From the NCBI GenBank assembly GCA_033002965.1, contig JAURVB010010327.1, forward strand, positions 34,517-98,516: a DNA stretch of 64,000 nucleotides, given 5' to 3'. A program made the position numbers and the translations under genes. How positions within the stretch are numbered: the stretch's first letter is position 1; every line of letters begins with the position of its first letter. Below the pieces are notes generated by a model, which did no database searches, was not told the DNA's origin, and saw only the letters and a list, made by a program, of their open reading frames with translations. Of this stretch, positions 36,000-48,300 are shown one piece after another. Origin of the DNA: Piper betle. Its lineage: Eukaryota; Streptophyta; Magnoliopsida; Piperales; Piperaceae.

Positions 36000-37600
36000 C
36001 CCTCACTGGTTTTGTCCCTTGGCTACTGTTTGGACGAGTGTTAGTCTCCACTTCTCTGGCCCTTACCTTGGCCCTATTGGCCTTTCTGCTATTGCTGATG
36101 CTGGGGAGTTGGAATTATGAGTCTCTGTTGAGGCACTGGAATAGTAAACTACTGGTACTAGCCAGTTGGGCAGGTTGAGGCTTTATGCCCTGGCTGAAAG
36201 CAACTCTAGCATGCATTAGTGCTTGCTATGCACTTGGCAGCTCTATGTCCTTGCTGACAGCAATTGTAGCATGCATTCATGCCTACTATGCGCTCATCTC
36301 TATGATGACATTTGCAAATCTGATGAAAAGGTGGTTTGTTGTCTTGAACTTGGCCATCCATAGCCCTCATGGCAACTGGTGCATCTATTTGACATTTCTA
36401 TTGTGCTCCCTGCTCTGGCTGATATGGCCTTGGATGCTACTACCTCTGGTCAAAATCTCGGCTAGGTCGAGTAGCTATAACTCACTCTGCCTCACCTGCA
36501 ACTCTCACTACATCACCAAATGTGGCAAACTTCCTATCCAAGTAGGCCATCTGGATCTCATGATAGAGACCCTCGTAAAAGTGCTTTATTCTCCTTTTAG
36601 TTGGAACCAAATCCTGTGCAAACCTTTCCAAAACTCTGAATCTGGTCTCATATTACACCACTATCATGGCATCCTACATTACTTTCTTGAATTCCTTCTC
36701 ATTTCTCTTCTTGACATTTGGCGAAAAGTACTTACCATCAAACCCAACTTTGAACTCTTCCCAGGTGAATTTCTAAGGTTGTTGATGGGCAAATGTGGAA
36801 TTTTACACTGAATCCCACCATATTCTAGCTTCATCTTAGAATGCCCCTGTAATAATGTGTACCTGGTGCTGCATCAGTATGCCATGCTACCAAACACTCC
36901 TATGGCTAATGATATCCATAGGAATGCCTCCTTTGCATCCAACTTTCCAAAGAATGGTCGCCCACCATTCTTCGCAAACTTTTCTTACTACCACAGTTTC
37001 AAATTCCTTGCTTTAATCAATTAGATCCTTCTTCTAGCTCATATTGCGAAAATTGTGGTTCTGTATGTGTTGATACCATGTCAAATCTTGCAGCTCCACT
37101 TTCACCTATAGTCTACCCGCTATGTACTATTGAGGGTTTGCAGAGATCTAGGTCCATTCTTGTTTGAAATGAGGCAAACAAAGGAGCCATTGTTGGAGTA
37201 GTCCTCTGTTGCAGAGGTGGAGGAGGAGGCGGTAGAGGGTCCATGGGAATTGGTCACTCTCCTCATGCCTCATCATTCACTACTGGTCTCTTTTCAGCTC
37301 TTGCTACCAAAAGGGCTATCTGTCTAAGCTCTTTATTAAATTCCTTTTGGTTTTGTTGCATCTATATCTGAGCCTCATCTAATCTGGCATTCACTGCATC
37401 TCTCTTATGTCAACTATTGCTACTGCGGTGACTGTCACAGCAATGGCTCTCGCTGCATCAACTAACTGAGATTGACACACTAGCCTCTCCTGGCAGTAAA
37501 GTAGTCCTCGATTGACTAGATGCTATGTCACTGTGACCATGGCTAGGACTGTCCTGTCTGGGAAATAGAGGGGATAGGGCCCTAATATGTGTCCTACAAG
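36000..37600 (-). pseudogene. gag of family A, with two CCHC zinc knuckles
   Basis: Minus-strand reading gives the capsid domain near 36500-36780: TWEEFKVGFDGKYFSP, KKRNEKEFKKVM, YETRFRVLERFAQDL and HFYEGLYHEIQ, interrupted by stops. Two CX2CX4HX4C knuckles follow: CYNCCQQGHRAAKC (36230-36271), and a second at 36170-36211 with a TAG in its first loop (C-stop-SCFQPGHKASTC). Knuckles bind element RNA. The plus-strand ORF at 36185-36811 is only the antisense of this gene. The N-terminal limit is approximate. Confidence 0.75.
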
Positions 37601-37777
37601 TCTGTCTCACCACCCTGCTAGGATTCACTACTCTAACCTGAACACCCTATCACACCACTGATTAGTAAGAAAATCTACAAACAAAAATAATAAGATAGAA
37701 ATAAACCTATCAGCACAACTCGGAGCAGCTTTTGCACCCATGTAACCTATAATACATCAACCATCTCAATCAACCAA

Positions 37778-37795
37778 GGGTTAGCTCTGATACCA
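37778..37795 (-). other. Primer-binding site, initiator-Met tRNA
   Basis: On the minus strand TGGTATCAGAGCTAACCC, four bases after the 5' LTR end, is an exact match to the 12-base initiator-Met core. Confidence 0.9.
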
Positions 37796-38882
37796 CGTAT
37801 GTAACACCCCATTTCGGTTCACCCACGAACCAAACTAGAAATGCTACCGAAGACTGAACTATTTGCTTATCTACTTGATTCGGTTAAGCCAACCCGGATA
37901 TAACCTTAGCATCTTAAGATGGTGATGCAAACATACAATGCATGGCTGAGATGCTTAGGTTCTAACGCTGTTCTAAATTAATGCTATGATATACAATCAT
38001 ATTCAAAACAAAACAAACACATGAAAAGTTTGAGAAATAACTATTTTTAAAACAAAATGGGCAATCTCCCCTTAAAGTGCAATAGGGACAACCCTGTCAA
38101 TGACAAACATTATATATGGATAACAATAGAAATAGATAACAAAGCAAAAACATGATGTTCTTCTCACAACATTTCCATTATCATCATTTTATTTCTTCTA
38201 AGCCGACTCATGACTCCATTGCTAAGCATGTTTAGTTCTAGTCGCAATTATAATCACATGTAAAATATTTTAGGGTTTTCTCGCAGCAATCCTGCAATAA
38301 CATATTCCAGCAATTAATTCACAACTATTCACAATAGTGCATCACACCACAATTTACATTTCATTTGGCAAGTACATCTGTGCATAGTACACCGCCACTC
38401 CTCCATAGTCCCAACAGTGCTAAATTATCTAGATTCTTACTTGAATATATAATACAAAAATGTGAATAACGAGTGTTACTAGTCTAAAAATAACTAATAA
38501 TTAAACTGGCACAAGAGGGTTGACTCTCCTGTTAAATGAAATCATTCATATACTTCTTCATAGAATCTCTCATAAGAGTGCAAATTAGGTGTCGTCAGCC
38601 TCGGTTCAATAGTGTCCCATTCTACCTCATCAGATGCCTCGACAAATTTTAAAATATCCCTTGTGCGGGAAAATTAATTATCCTACAACCCTCTACATCC
38701 TCCGTATCACTCCTGGCCCTAAGCATAGAGGCTGAGTACTCTCAAGTGGGCACCTTTAGGACCCTTTGAATCCACAAGTCTAGACATGTGTTCCATTGCA
38801 GTATCTGTAATCCTTCACACTTCTTTGAGTTTGAGGAACTCAAAGGTGGAATTGTCAAAATCCCTCAGGAATGGAACGGCCC

Positions 38883-41800
38883 TGTAACACCCCAAATCCG
38901 GTTCACGCTCGTGAACCGAACCGGCATGTTACAGGCCCCGGTTAGGTCCGCTAACCCGAACCTAACTCATGCGGATCCAATCTCGGCGTCTTAAGATGAA
39001 GATACAACTCTCAATGCATGGATGAATGCAAAAACCCTAACATGGTACTACATGAATGACATGCAAATCAGAGTACACACCAAAACAATCCCGATAAAAT
39101 TTAATAAAAATTTTGAAATATGACAGACAGAGTTTCCCCTAAAAATGCAATTAGGGGCCACCCTGTCAAATATACATATATACAAATATATATAACCAAG
39201 TATCAAACAATTTCATTCACACAGAATCTAATCTACTATACACTCATTCTGAAGCTTGGGTTTCAACCCATCACGCTTCTGCTGCGCACTCTGATCATGT
39301 TCACCTCTTGTCATATCTTAGTTTTTCATCATGTCATAACATTATCTCATTGCATTTAATCATATCCTATCATGTCTTAGCATTTCACATCATTCACAAT
39401 ATAATAAGCATCATAAATAAAATATTAAACATTCAATCAACTGACATGTGTGTGCAGCAAGACCTCATTGCTCCTCCGTCCAAGCTGGCTCATCCATCTC
39501 GTGCTTATCACCTACATATATATAAGAAAAACGTCAGTAACAAGCGTTACTGGTCCGGAAAATAAAATAACTATAACAAACTGGCTATGAGAGCAAACTC
39601 TCATATGAAAGAAAACCATATACTTCCTCAAGAACACTCTGAAGGGCACTACTGAGGAGCCACTGGGCTGCAGACCCGGTAGCATCCCGAACTTACTGCT
39701 GCTGGTACTGTGCTACTCTCAGCACTTCTTTTTCAGTACTTCTCGTGAAACTTTATCCTAAGCCCTCTCCTTACCTCCATATTTCTCCTGGCCTTGAGCA
39801 CGAAGGCCGAGTACTCTCAGGCAGTCGCCTTTAGTACCCTTTGAACCACAAGTCCGGACATGCGCTGTACTAAACAGTACCCGTAAACCTCCACGTTCTC
39901 CGGGTGTGAGGAACTCAAACGCGGAGTTGTCAGGATCCCTCGGGAATGGAACAGTCCGCTGGCACTAATCCAGAGCCCGCTTTGACTGTCACGGCATCCT
40001 CTGCATGGTACGTGCAGTCGATTTCTCCATCTCTCGTCTCACTGAAAACTCGATAAAACTATATATATAGGCCTGGGAAGGGATTCATATAATAGGCCCG
40101 AAGGCAACTTGTGGTGGATCTTGTTTTCGAAATCATCCTCGAGGGATCTCATCCTCGAGGGGTTATTAATCCGGAAATATTCGATTAAATGACCCGAGTT
40201 AAGTGGGATCCAATAAAACGCCACTTAACCCGTCCTGCAAATAATAACATAAACATACAATAGAAGAGCGTAAAACAAGACGAGTCCTAAACGGACCTGG
40301 TAGAAGCTCCAAGCGTGTCATCGCGCCTAGGCGGCGAGCTCCTATTCCGTACCTACACATCAAAACTAAATACTAACGCCCGCTAACTAAATGATGCATC
40401 AAACTCAACACAATTAAACACAGAATCATCATCAAAATAACCATCAAATAATTATAAGAATAAATAATCCTAACTCAACTACTCATACCATATCTTATTC
40501 TGTTCTTCTAAGTTGCATCGTACTAGATTAACATGTTCATACACAATTCATCTCATTAGATCACTTCATTCACTAATAATCTCATCATGTACATCTTTAC
40601 TTTATTCATGGTCAAGACATTAATCATGATAATTAATTAACCCTAGCATGCTATGCTAACAATTATCATCAATTTTAAATAAATCAATCGGAGGTAATTA
40701 TACCTCACGTCGTCGGCAATCGGCGACGGCTAGGGTTCCGTCGCGCGTCTCGGAGCTCAAATTCGGCGCTCATCGGCGTCCGAAGCTCGATCGGGCTCCA
40801 CTGGGTGAGCCCCGCGGAAGATCCGGTGAATTCCGGCGAATTCCAGAAATTCCGATTTTCCGGCGGTTTTCCGGCAGCTTCCGGCGGTTTTCCGGCGACT
40901 TCCGGTGGTTTTCCGGCGACAATCGCCGGCGGCGTCTACTAGCTGGATAGGGGTCATATAGGGTACCATTGGAACCGGCTCGGCGAGCCCGACTCATCTA
41001 TGACATCAGCGTGGCCAATGGAGGCGGCGGCTCGCCGGAAAACGGCAAAACAGAGCCGCGGTGCAATGGGTGGCTAGATCCGGCCGCCCACGGTGGCGAC
41101 GGCCTCCGTTCCAGTCGGGGAAGGCAGCTGAGGGGTCGAGGGTGTCGAGGCGACTACCCGATCACGGCGGCGACGGTCGCCGGCGGCGAAATCGGCAACG
41201 CGACCGAAACCAACCGCGGCGCTACGCACGGCGAATCCGGCGTCACGGCGGCCCGATTTGGGCCGGACCTGGTCGGGGCGGCAGGGCGACGCCGTGGCCA
41301 GGCTGGGCGGCGTCGTCCGACGGCCAGGCGGCGTCGGCCGTGGCGGCGGTGGCGCGCGAACAGGGGCGGCGCGGCAAGGTTTTGGGGAAGAAGGGTCGGG
41401 GGTGGAGAAGAAGTGGTTGGGTGGCAAACTTGTAATTAAGACTTGACTCGTCTCCGGCTCGAGTCAAGTATAATAACTAACTCGTATTAAATCCTAAAAA
41501 AAAATCCATAAAAATCGGGAAAAATCCCGTAAAATCAAATAAACACCAAAACATTATAATGATATGCTCTAGAAATATTAACCCACCAAAAATGCCCGTA
41601 ACGCGTCCTAACGCGGTAAACGGCCTAAAACTAATTCTACGATCCACTATATATAAAAATAAAAAAAATCACTAGCATACTCTTATATATTCTGATAACT
41701 CATTCTGTTCTGCTGTGTTCATGACGTTATCATCATATACTTGGGTACGCATGACCCTCATAGCTCATACACGCGACCGGCGTCGGCTCGGTACACGTGT

Positions 41801-41886
41801 CCTGAAACTGACTCAACTCGAAAAAAATAACGGTCGACCCGACCGGTTCTGAATATAAAACCCTAACTCGAATCGTGGGTTTTACA
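38883..41886 (-). mobile_element. Intact-looking solo LTR of a family-A relative, perfect target duplication
   Basis: On the plus strand it begins tgtaacaccccaaatccggt and ends cgtgggttttaca. It is flanked by ggccc at 38878-38882 and again at 41887-41891. The paralogous, uninterrupted site is at 22567-22600 (ggaatggaacagcccgctca), which shows what the locus looked like before insertion. The 3004-bp LTR has no internal region. Compared with the other copies it keeps far more CpG dinucleotides, so it is probably the youngest insertion here. A relative lies at 56520-59402. Confidence 0.9.
40690..41430. repeat. GC-rich block of the solo LTR, with short tandem repeats
   Basis: This is strongly GC-rich against AT-rich surroundings. 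40855-40925 holds tandem words of ttttccggcggcttccgg type. Five or more overlapping ORFs run on both strands because stops are rare in such DNA. None has a recognisable domain and none is conserved as an ORF in the sister LTRs (23280-23880, 42490-43100, 58290-58930), so I do not call genes. Confidence 0.7.
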
Positions 41887-43629
41887 GGCCCGCTCACCAA
41901 TCTAGAGCCTGCTTTGACTGGCACATACCCACTTGCAATTCACGTTGAGTCGAACTTTCCCTTCTCTCACATCTCACTAGAAAACACTGATAAAACTATA
42001 TGTACATAGGTCTAGGTAGGGATTTTAGTATTGTAGGCCGAAAGCAACTTGTAGTGGATCTTATTTTCGAAATCAGACTTAATGGATCTCATCCTTGAGG
42101 TTATTAATCCAAAAAGTTCGTACGACTAAATATCCCGTGTGGAGTTGGATACAACAAATCTACTACTCGACATGTCTGCTTACATTTTAAAACAAATCAC
42201 AATAGAGTAAAGGAGTCAAACTCGAAGCAAGTCCTAAACGGACTTAGTAGAAGCTCACATCAACGCACACACATCAATCAATAACAAGATTTTCAAGGCC
42301 GCATTGCACTTGATTAACAATTTATACTTAATTTACTTAATTAATTCCTTAGCATTTATTTTAATACAATTCAAATCACACAAATTCATTTTTATTTACA
42401 GTTAATTTTTTATCACATCAATCAATTAAATCATAGCATGTTATGCTAATAATTATCAATTTTAATTAATAGGTCAAAGCTAATTATACCTCGTATCGTC
42501 GGTGATTGGCGACCGAAGTTTAATCATGTTTAGCTGGACGAATTTGGTGAAAATTTGGCGAATTTTGGCGAATTTCAGCAAATCCTATTTTTGAAGGTTT
42601 TGCAACAGTTTTTGACAATTTTCGGTGGCTTTCTGAAGGTTTTCTAGCAAATTTTCTAGCGAGGTGATGTGAGCTGGGGGTCAACATAGGCTTGGCGAGC
42701 TCGACCCGACTATGGTGGTGGTGAGGACAGTAGCAACGGCAATGATCTTCGACGGCTGCCGTGAGTCAGCCATGGTTGGTCAACTTGCTTGGTCGGCCCT
42801 TGGTAGGCAGCGCCTGGGGAGGGAGAAGGCTCTTGTGGTCATAGGGGGTGATGACAATGACACGGCGGTCGTGGAGCGGCGGGGCTTGCAGCTGATTTGC
42901 GTCTAGGCGTGCAGCACTAGGGTGCGGTGTCAAGGTGTCATGGAGGTTGGGAGGTGGCTGGAAGTTGGGGCAAAGGCTTGGTGAGGACTCAACAAAGGTC
43001 AACGGCATTGATCCGTGGCGGTGCAGCGGTTGAGTGAGTGAATCAAGGCGGCGACAAGGTGAGGAAGGGGAAGTGTCAGGAGAGGGTTTGGGTGGCAATT
43101 TCGTTTATAAAAGTTAATTCGACTCCGACTTGAGTTAAAAATAATAACTAACTCTAAAAAAATTAAAAAATCTAAAATATATGATACGAAAGAATAACAT
43201 AAAAGATAATACATAACATCAAAATGACATGTTTTATAATTAATAACGCGACCTAATGTGTTATTCAGCCTAAAAAAATTCTACTATCAAATGTATAAAA
43301 ATGACTATATATTGTCATATACTCTGACAACCCATTTCTCATCATTTTTCTCAATATTATCATAATATACTCGGGTACATTTGACCTTCATCGCTCATAA
43401 CGCATGACTGGCTTCAGCTTGATACGAGGGTCATTAAACTAACTCAACTCGAATCGGCGGTTAAAGTAACTAGTTCACTAATATAAAACTCTGAATTGAA
43501 TAATGAGTTTTACATATTAAAATTTATTGTAAAAATAAAAATATTTTATGATAATTAACATAAAACATATATTTTAGAATATGTTATAAAAAATTCAGCT
43601 TTTTCATTTGATTTAGTTCGATTCAATTC

Positions 43630-44940
43630 TGCCTTGAGCAAATGGAATAATGCTATATTTGGAAATATTGATAAAAGATTTATGAATTCTAACATAAATT
43701 AAAAGCTAAATTCTCTAACTGCAATTCCTCTCTTAGTTATTCTCTTAAGGCTGAGTTAGTCCTATTCGAATCTCTTCTGCTCAAGCAAGAGATCACCTAA
43801 AAACAGAAACTTCATGATGATAGAATACTGGTTTTTTAAGAGAGATTAAAAAAACACTTTTTTGGGTAGTGATAATAGAATACTTTTAAGGAAAGGGAAT
43901 ACTACATTTTTTTCATGATCTAGTCCAGAAAAACAAATGGGGGATAGAATTCATTCCATAAGGAATCATTAGCTGTTGACAGATGAGGCTGACATGGCGA
44001 ATGAGTATTAAAAGTATGGAGGTCAATAATGGGCTTTTTTAATAGAGGAACCTAAATATTATCAATGACCTTTTAGTCCCAGCGTATTTGATTTGGAGAA
44101 TGACATACTTCTTTCCCTCATAGTGGTGAGGAGGTTCTTAATATTATCAAAATCGTACAACCTTGGAAAGATCCTGATGTATTGAATGCCCAATTCTTCA
44201 GATTTGCTGAGGAGATTGTTGGCTCAGATTTGACAAAGCTCATTCATTCCTTTTTGGTGCCTTGATATTTAGGACATCAATCTTACCTATCTTATTCCTA
44301 TTTCCAAAATATTTGGTGTTTAGGAAGTAACAAGTTTCAGGTCTATTAGTTTATGCAATGAGGTGGTATATAAAATTATAGCCAAACTTTTGTGTCTAAA
44401 CTTAAGCTTGTTCTTCCAATGTTGGAGATGATAGTTTATGCAATGAGGTGGTATATAAAATAATAGCCAAACTTTTGTATCTAAACTTAAGCTTGTTCTC
44501 CAATGTTGGTCATGAACAATTCCTCCTTAAAAATTCGCCAAATTGTTGATAATAAAATCCTAGCTTTTGATTGTTTTGAATCCATTAAAAGTAACAAAGT
44601 GAAATCAAGCTGGTGTACTATCAAGCAATTTATCTCTAAAGCCTTTAACAAGGTTGAATGGGCATATTTCTTATAAATTTTCTCATCCCTGGATTTCTCT
44701 TTTCAATAGCGTAACTTAAAGTAATGACATTTCGTCAAATAAATTATCCCTTGTCATCAATCAATTTCCAGGTTCCCCTGTCAAACTATTTAGAGGAATT
44801 ATTCAGGAAATTTCGCTATCTTTGTAATCTATTCTAGTAACTGAAGGTTTGTTAAGACTCGTCAAAAGGACAGAGGAGATATATCTGGTATTAAAGTTGT
44901 AGCCCTTCCATATGGTTCAATAATCATCTTTTGCTCATCA
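43630..44940 (+). pseudogene. L1-type LINE reverse transcriptase relic
   Basis: Plus-strand frames give the linker LSKWNNAIFGNIDKRF (near 43634), then DPDVLNAQFFRFAEEIVGSD (44177 onward). The RT block reads TYLIPISKIFG, FRSISLCNEVVYKIIAKLL, and the later KAFNKVEWAYF (usual 'KAFDKVEWxFL', near 44640). Frames shift repeatedly and stops are common. An internal direct duplication of about 85 bp (start 44346, repeat near 44430) breaks the RT block. No poly(A) tail or target duplication is clear. It lies tail-to-tail with the F-box gene. Confidence 0.7.
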
Positions 44941-45373
44941 TGATTGAATTACACTTCGACAAAAGCATTATATTCTGAAACAATACTGCCATTTTTTTAT
45001 AAGTTTCTCCTCTTTGAATAGTGAAGAATAAAGCCAACTCTCTAAATCAAAACTGGTAATGCAAATAAAACCGGTATAAAATGACCCTTTGGGTAAAATA
45101 GCCTCGTAATTATGAGGTTTTCCATGACGAACAAAGCAGTAAATAGTTTTTCTCTTGGGCACATCCCACATGATATACACAAATAAATCACAAGCCTCAG
45201 TTGGCCACTGCAAAAGTATGGATAACAAATAAAGACTAAATATATACGACAAGGCTAGTATGATATCAGCTTCACAAACGATTCTCCCCAGTGGTTGGAC
45301 AAATAAGGAGAGTTAAATCAATATCGCTCCATAAAAAGATGCCACAGGTTTGGTAACAATAATTCGCAAGTGG

Positions 45374-48300
45374 TCAACAAAACCAAAGAGCTCTTTCCAA
45401 CTCCTTCTCGTCCGCACAGTTATATCCCAATGAATATGCTCTTGCTACAATCAAAATGCCACGAAATTCCATAGTAAATTAGACATGGTACCACCGTGTG
45501 GCAAACAAGCAAAATAAGCTAAACATTTACAGTGTAGTAAATTTTGATTTTGGCAAAGTTGGACCTACATAAGGTTGATCATATGATCCAGTCCATACAA
45601 ACCAAATAATATTTTGTTCTTTTCAAATCAAATGAACTTGAATAGCCTTTCACCCAAAACAAATGAATACAAATATTTTGCATTCATACTCAATCGTTCA
45701 AAAAAAAATTTACATTCACCCTAACCAAAGCTACTAAACTTTTAGTTCTCTCTGTCCAGCAATCCAAGAGCATACAAGACATCTTTGCAAATGAAAAAAC
45801 CTCTATGCATTGGTTGAAAATATTTTCAAATCTAAGTGCTGTATACATGAATGAAATTGTACACATTCAGATCCAATGTCAAGCCAACAAAACAATTTTT
45901 GACTATTTCAAAACATGGTTCTAAATCTACCTCCGCCACAGATTATTATAAAGGGAGTAGAATCAGATCTATTGGTGATAAAAATTCAAACTTGGCCAGC
46001 TTTTAATGTGAAATGCAGAAGGAATGGTTTTTTCCCCACTGGATGGATATGATCAGGAAATTTTTAATGTCCCAACTTCGTTGATCAGGAAATTTTTACA
46101 AAAAAACTCATCAATGTATGTTTGAACGCCTGACAAATAGGGCTCCAGATTGGACAGAAAAGCCCTAATTTAGTGGTCTTACTAGCCTCCATGATAGTAT
46201 TGGGGCCAAAATATAGTTATTTCCCCCTCCGTGGTGCTTTAGGTCATTGCCCTTTCAAAAATGGTAGAGGATAAAATATACTGTCAAAAATGGTGCAGGA
46301 TCAACCATCAAATTACTTGAGGTAAAGGGTGTATTTAAGAGAGAAATGTTATGACCACCTTACTTTATTTAGCAAGATTGACCATATTACCATTACTAAC
46401 GTTTACCAAATTCTAGAATACATAGTCAAGGCTAATTCATTTTTTAGGAATTGATATTATTAGTCATGGCAACCTTTCAAAACATGGAAGCTTCAAAGGG
46501 AACCGTAAGTGGGACCAAAGTAGCTTTTGGTGGGATTGCCCTCGAGGTCAAGAGCATTTTGAGGGTGACAAAAATAAAGTGTATGTGAAAAAGAATAAGA
46601 AGAGAAAAGGAAAAGAAATAACTTTTTCCAACTATTTTTCTCGTGTAAAGTTAGAAAGAAAAATAAAATTTATGAAGTGGCACTATCACTTTCTACCCTT
46701 TTCTCACATATTTTGTAAGAAAATGGTTGTGAAGGGATTTTACCTCTTAATAAGAAACAGCTTCCATTTCCTCACATTTCCTTAATAACCTAACAAGGGA
46801 AAGTGGGATAGATATACATACTTTCTTTCTTTTTATCACTACAAACAGACCCATGAAAAGAATGTTGTCCACCTTTACTTGTATAGCATGCCTACCAATA
46901 GGGCATATTACCACTGTTATTGCTTATCTAAGTTAAGTAGAAGGAGCTGCCAGGGCTAAGTCTTTTGAAGGCATCGTTATTATTAGTTATGGCCTCCTTT
47001 CAGAGTCTACAACAGGGATATTAAAGTACCCTTACCTTTTGTTTAAAGTTTATTAAAATTTTCCCAATTCATAGTATTTTTGCTGTCAAAACAGTTGAAT
47101 AAAGAATGCAAAATTCACACTTAATAAAAGAGTGGAGGTAAGAGAAACATTACCAAATCGGCCGGATCCCATGAAAGGTTCAACTTCATCACCGACACCT
47201 CCTTGTAGTTGCTCCTAAATTGTAAAGTTATTACACTAGTAAATATTAGCGCCATAAAATAACTCCATCAAGCGTTTCTATAATAAAATGACTATTCTAA
47301 CAAACAGCCCACTTCAAATAACCTGCTCTCAAATTTATCAAAGGTGAATAAGAACAGGTTTACAACCTTTGCACAAACCTTTAAGCACAAGAAAGGAGGA
47401 CAGATCATAAAACCAGTTTTAATTCTATCATCTGGCATAGTTTTAAAAACCTATAAGATCTTAAAGTTTGAAAGAAATTCTTAGACATTAAAGGCAGATT
47501 AATAACCAATAGCTGATTGATAAAGTAAAATATTCATTCGGGTTAAAATATGTGGTATAAGTCTCAAAATTTCGATGCAAAGCATGCAAGAATCCAGAAA
47601 AAGGAAGCCAATTATTGATTATCACATTGCCTAATATCTTAAGCCTATAGGTAAGGATGAACAAACATGAGGGGTGCTTGTGGACAAACGAGAGGCAATG
47701 ATTCCCAGGACAGTTTTTGCTTTCATTAAGATTTGAACCAGGGCATTTGGCTCCAATAACATCAAATTTACCAATTAACCTGAAGCCTTAAGCCTATGGG
47801 GAAGAATATTCTTAATATGTGCCTCCACAGTCATCAATAGACAGTGGCAGCTTCTATGCAATTAATGACTCGCTAAAGATAAAAGAATCAAAAGCAAATA
47901 GATTTTTTAAATAAGGAATCAAAGCATTAAATGGTATTATTCATGACTAGGAAAGATGCTTGGTAAAATAAGAATTTAGTGGGTCAATTAGGTAATTTTC
48001 AGAGATTATATTACTCATTGGTACAAAGACTATTCAATATGAGATTATAAAAGCATGATAGAACAGTGTTGCAATCAGATTTTTTAATGGCAACATCGAT
48101 TGTGAAACAATAATAGCTATACTTGCCTAAAAGAAAATTCAAAATAAAACTCCTTTTCTAGTTGATCAACTAAAAACATTAAGTGAATTTTCTCTTTCTT
48201 CTCTCAAATTAGGAGTATCTTAAGATTCAAAAGGATAAAGAAATCACAAGTTCCTGTTCTAACATTGAATTAAAATTAATTTGAAAATTCATAGTTGTTC

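Larger units (their letters stand above)
18550..43514 (-). mobile_element. Family A: chromovirus-type Ty3/gypsy element with four nested insertions
   Basis: Read on the minus strand: 5' LTR (37800-43514), initiator-Met primer site (37778-37795), gag with capsid domain and two zinc knuckles, protease, RT, RNase H, integrase, chromodomain-like C-terminus, polypurine tract (24333-24345) and 3' LTR (18550-24332). LTR ends are TGTAAAACCC...GGGGTGTTACA, as in Tekay/Del-type chromoviruses. Subtracting the insertions leaves LTRs of about 2.7-2.8 kb. Insertions are a family-B solo LTR at 19059-22012, a family-B solo LTR at 25044-26272, a family-B element at 27245-33984 and a family-A-type solo LTR at 38883-41886. 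The flanks tatat and tatta are only a weak target-duplication match. Every gene is broken. Confidence 0.85.
37800..43514 (-). repeat. 5' LTR of family A, split by a solo LTR
   Basis: On the plus strand it begins tgtaacaccccatttcggtt and ends ataatgagttttaca. It is interrupted at 38883-41886. Without the insert it is about 2.7 kb and aligns with 18550-24332 (also minus its insert). Confidence 0.85.

Noticed and set aside
36185..36811. 208-codon plus-strand ORF, the longest in its area
   Set aside because: It is antisense to the family-A gag, whose minus-strand translation shows a capsid domain and two zinc knuckles in the same bases.
40969..41467. Several overlapping 60-156 codon ORFs on both strands
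   Set aside because: They lie wholly in a GC-rich LTR block, have no domain, and are not kept as ORFs in the sister LTRs.
44968..45252. 94-codon minus-strand ORF just downstream of the F-box stop codon
   Set aside because: It falls in the probable 3' UTR, has no known domain and no splice signals linking it to the gene.
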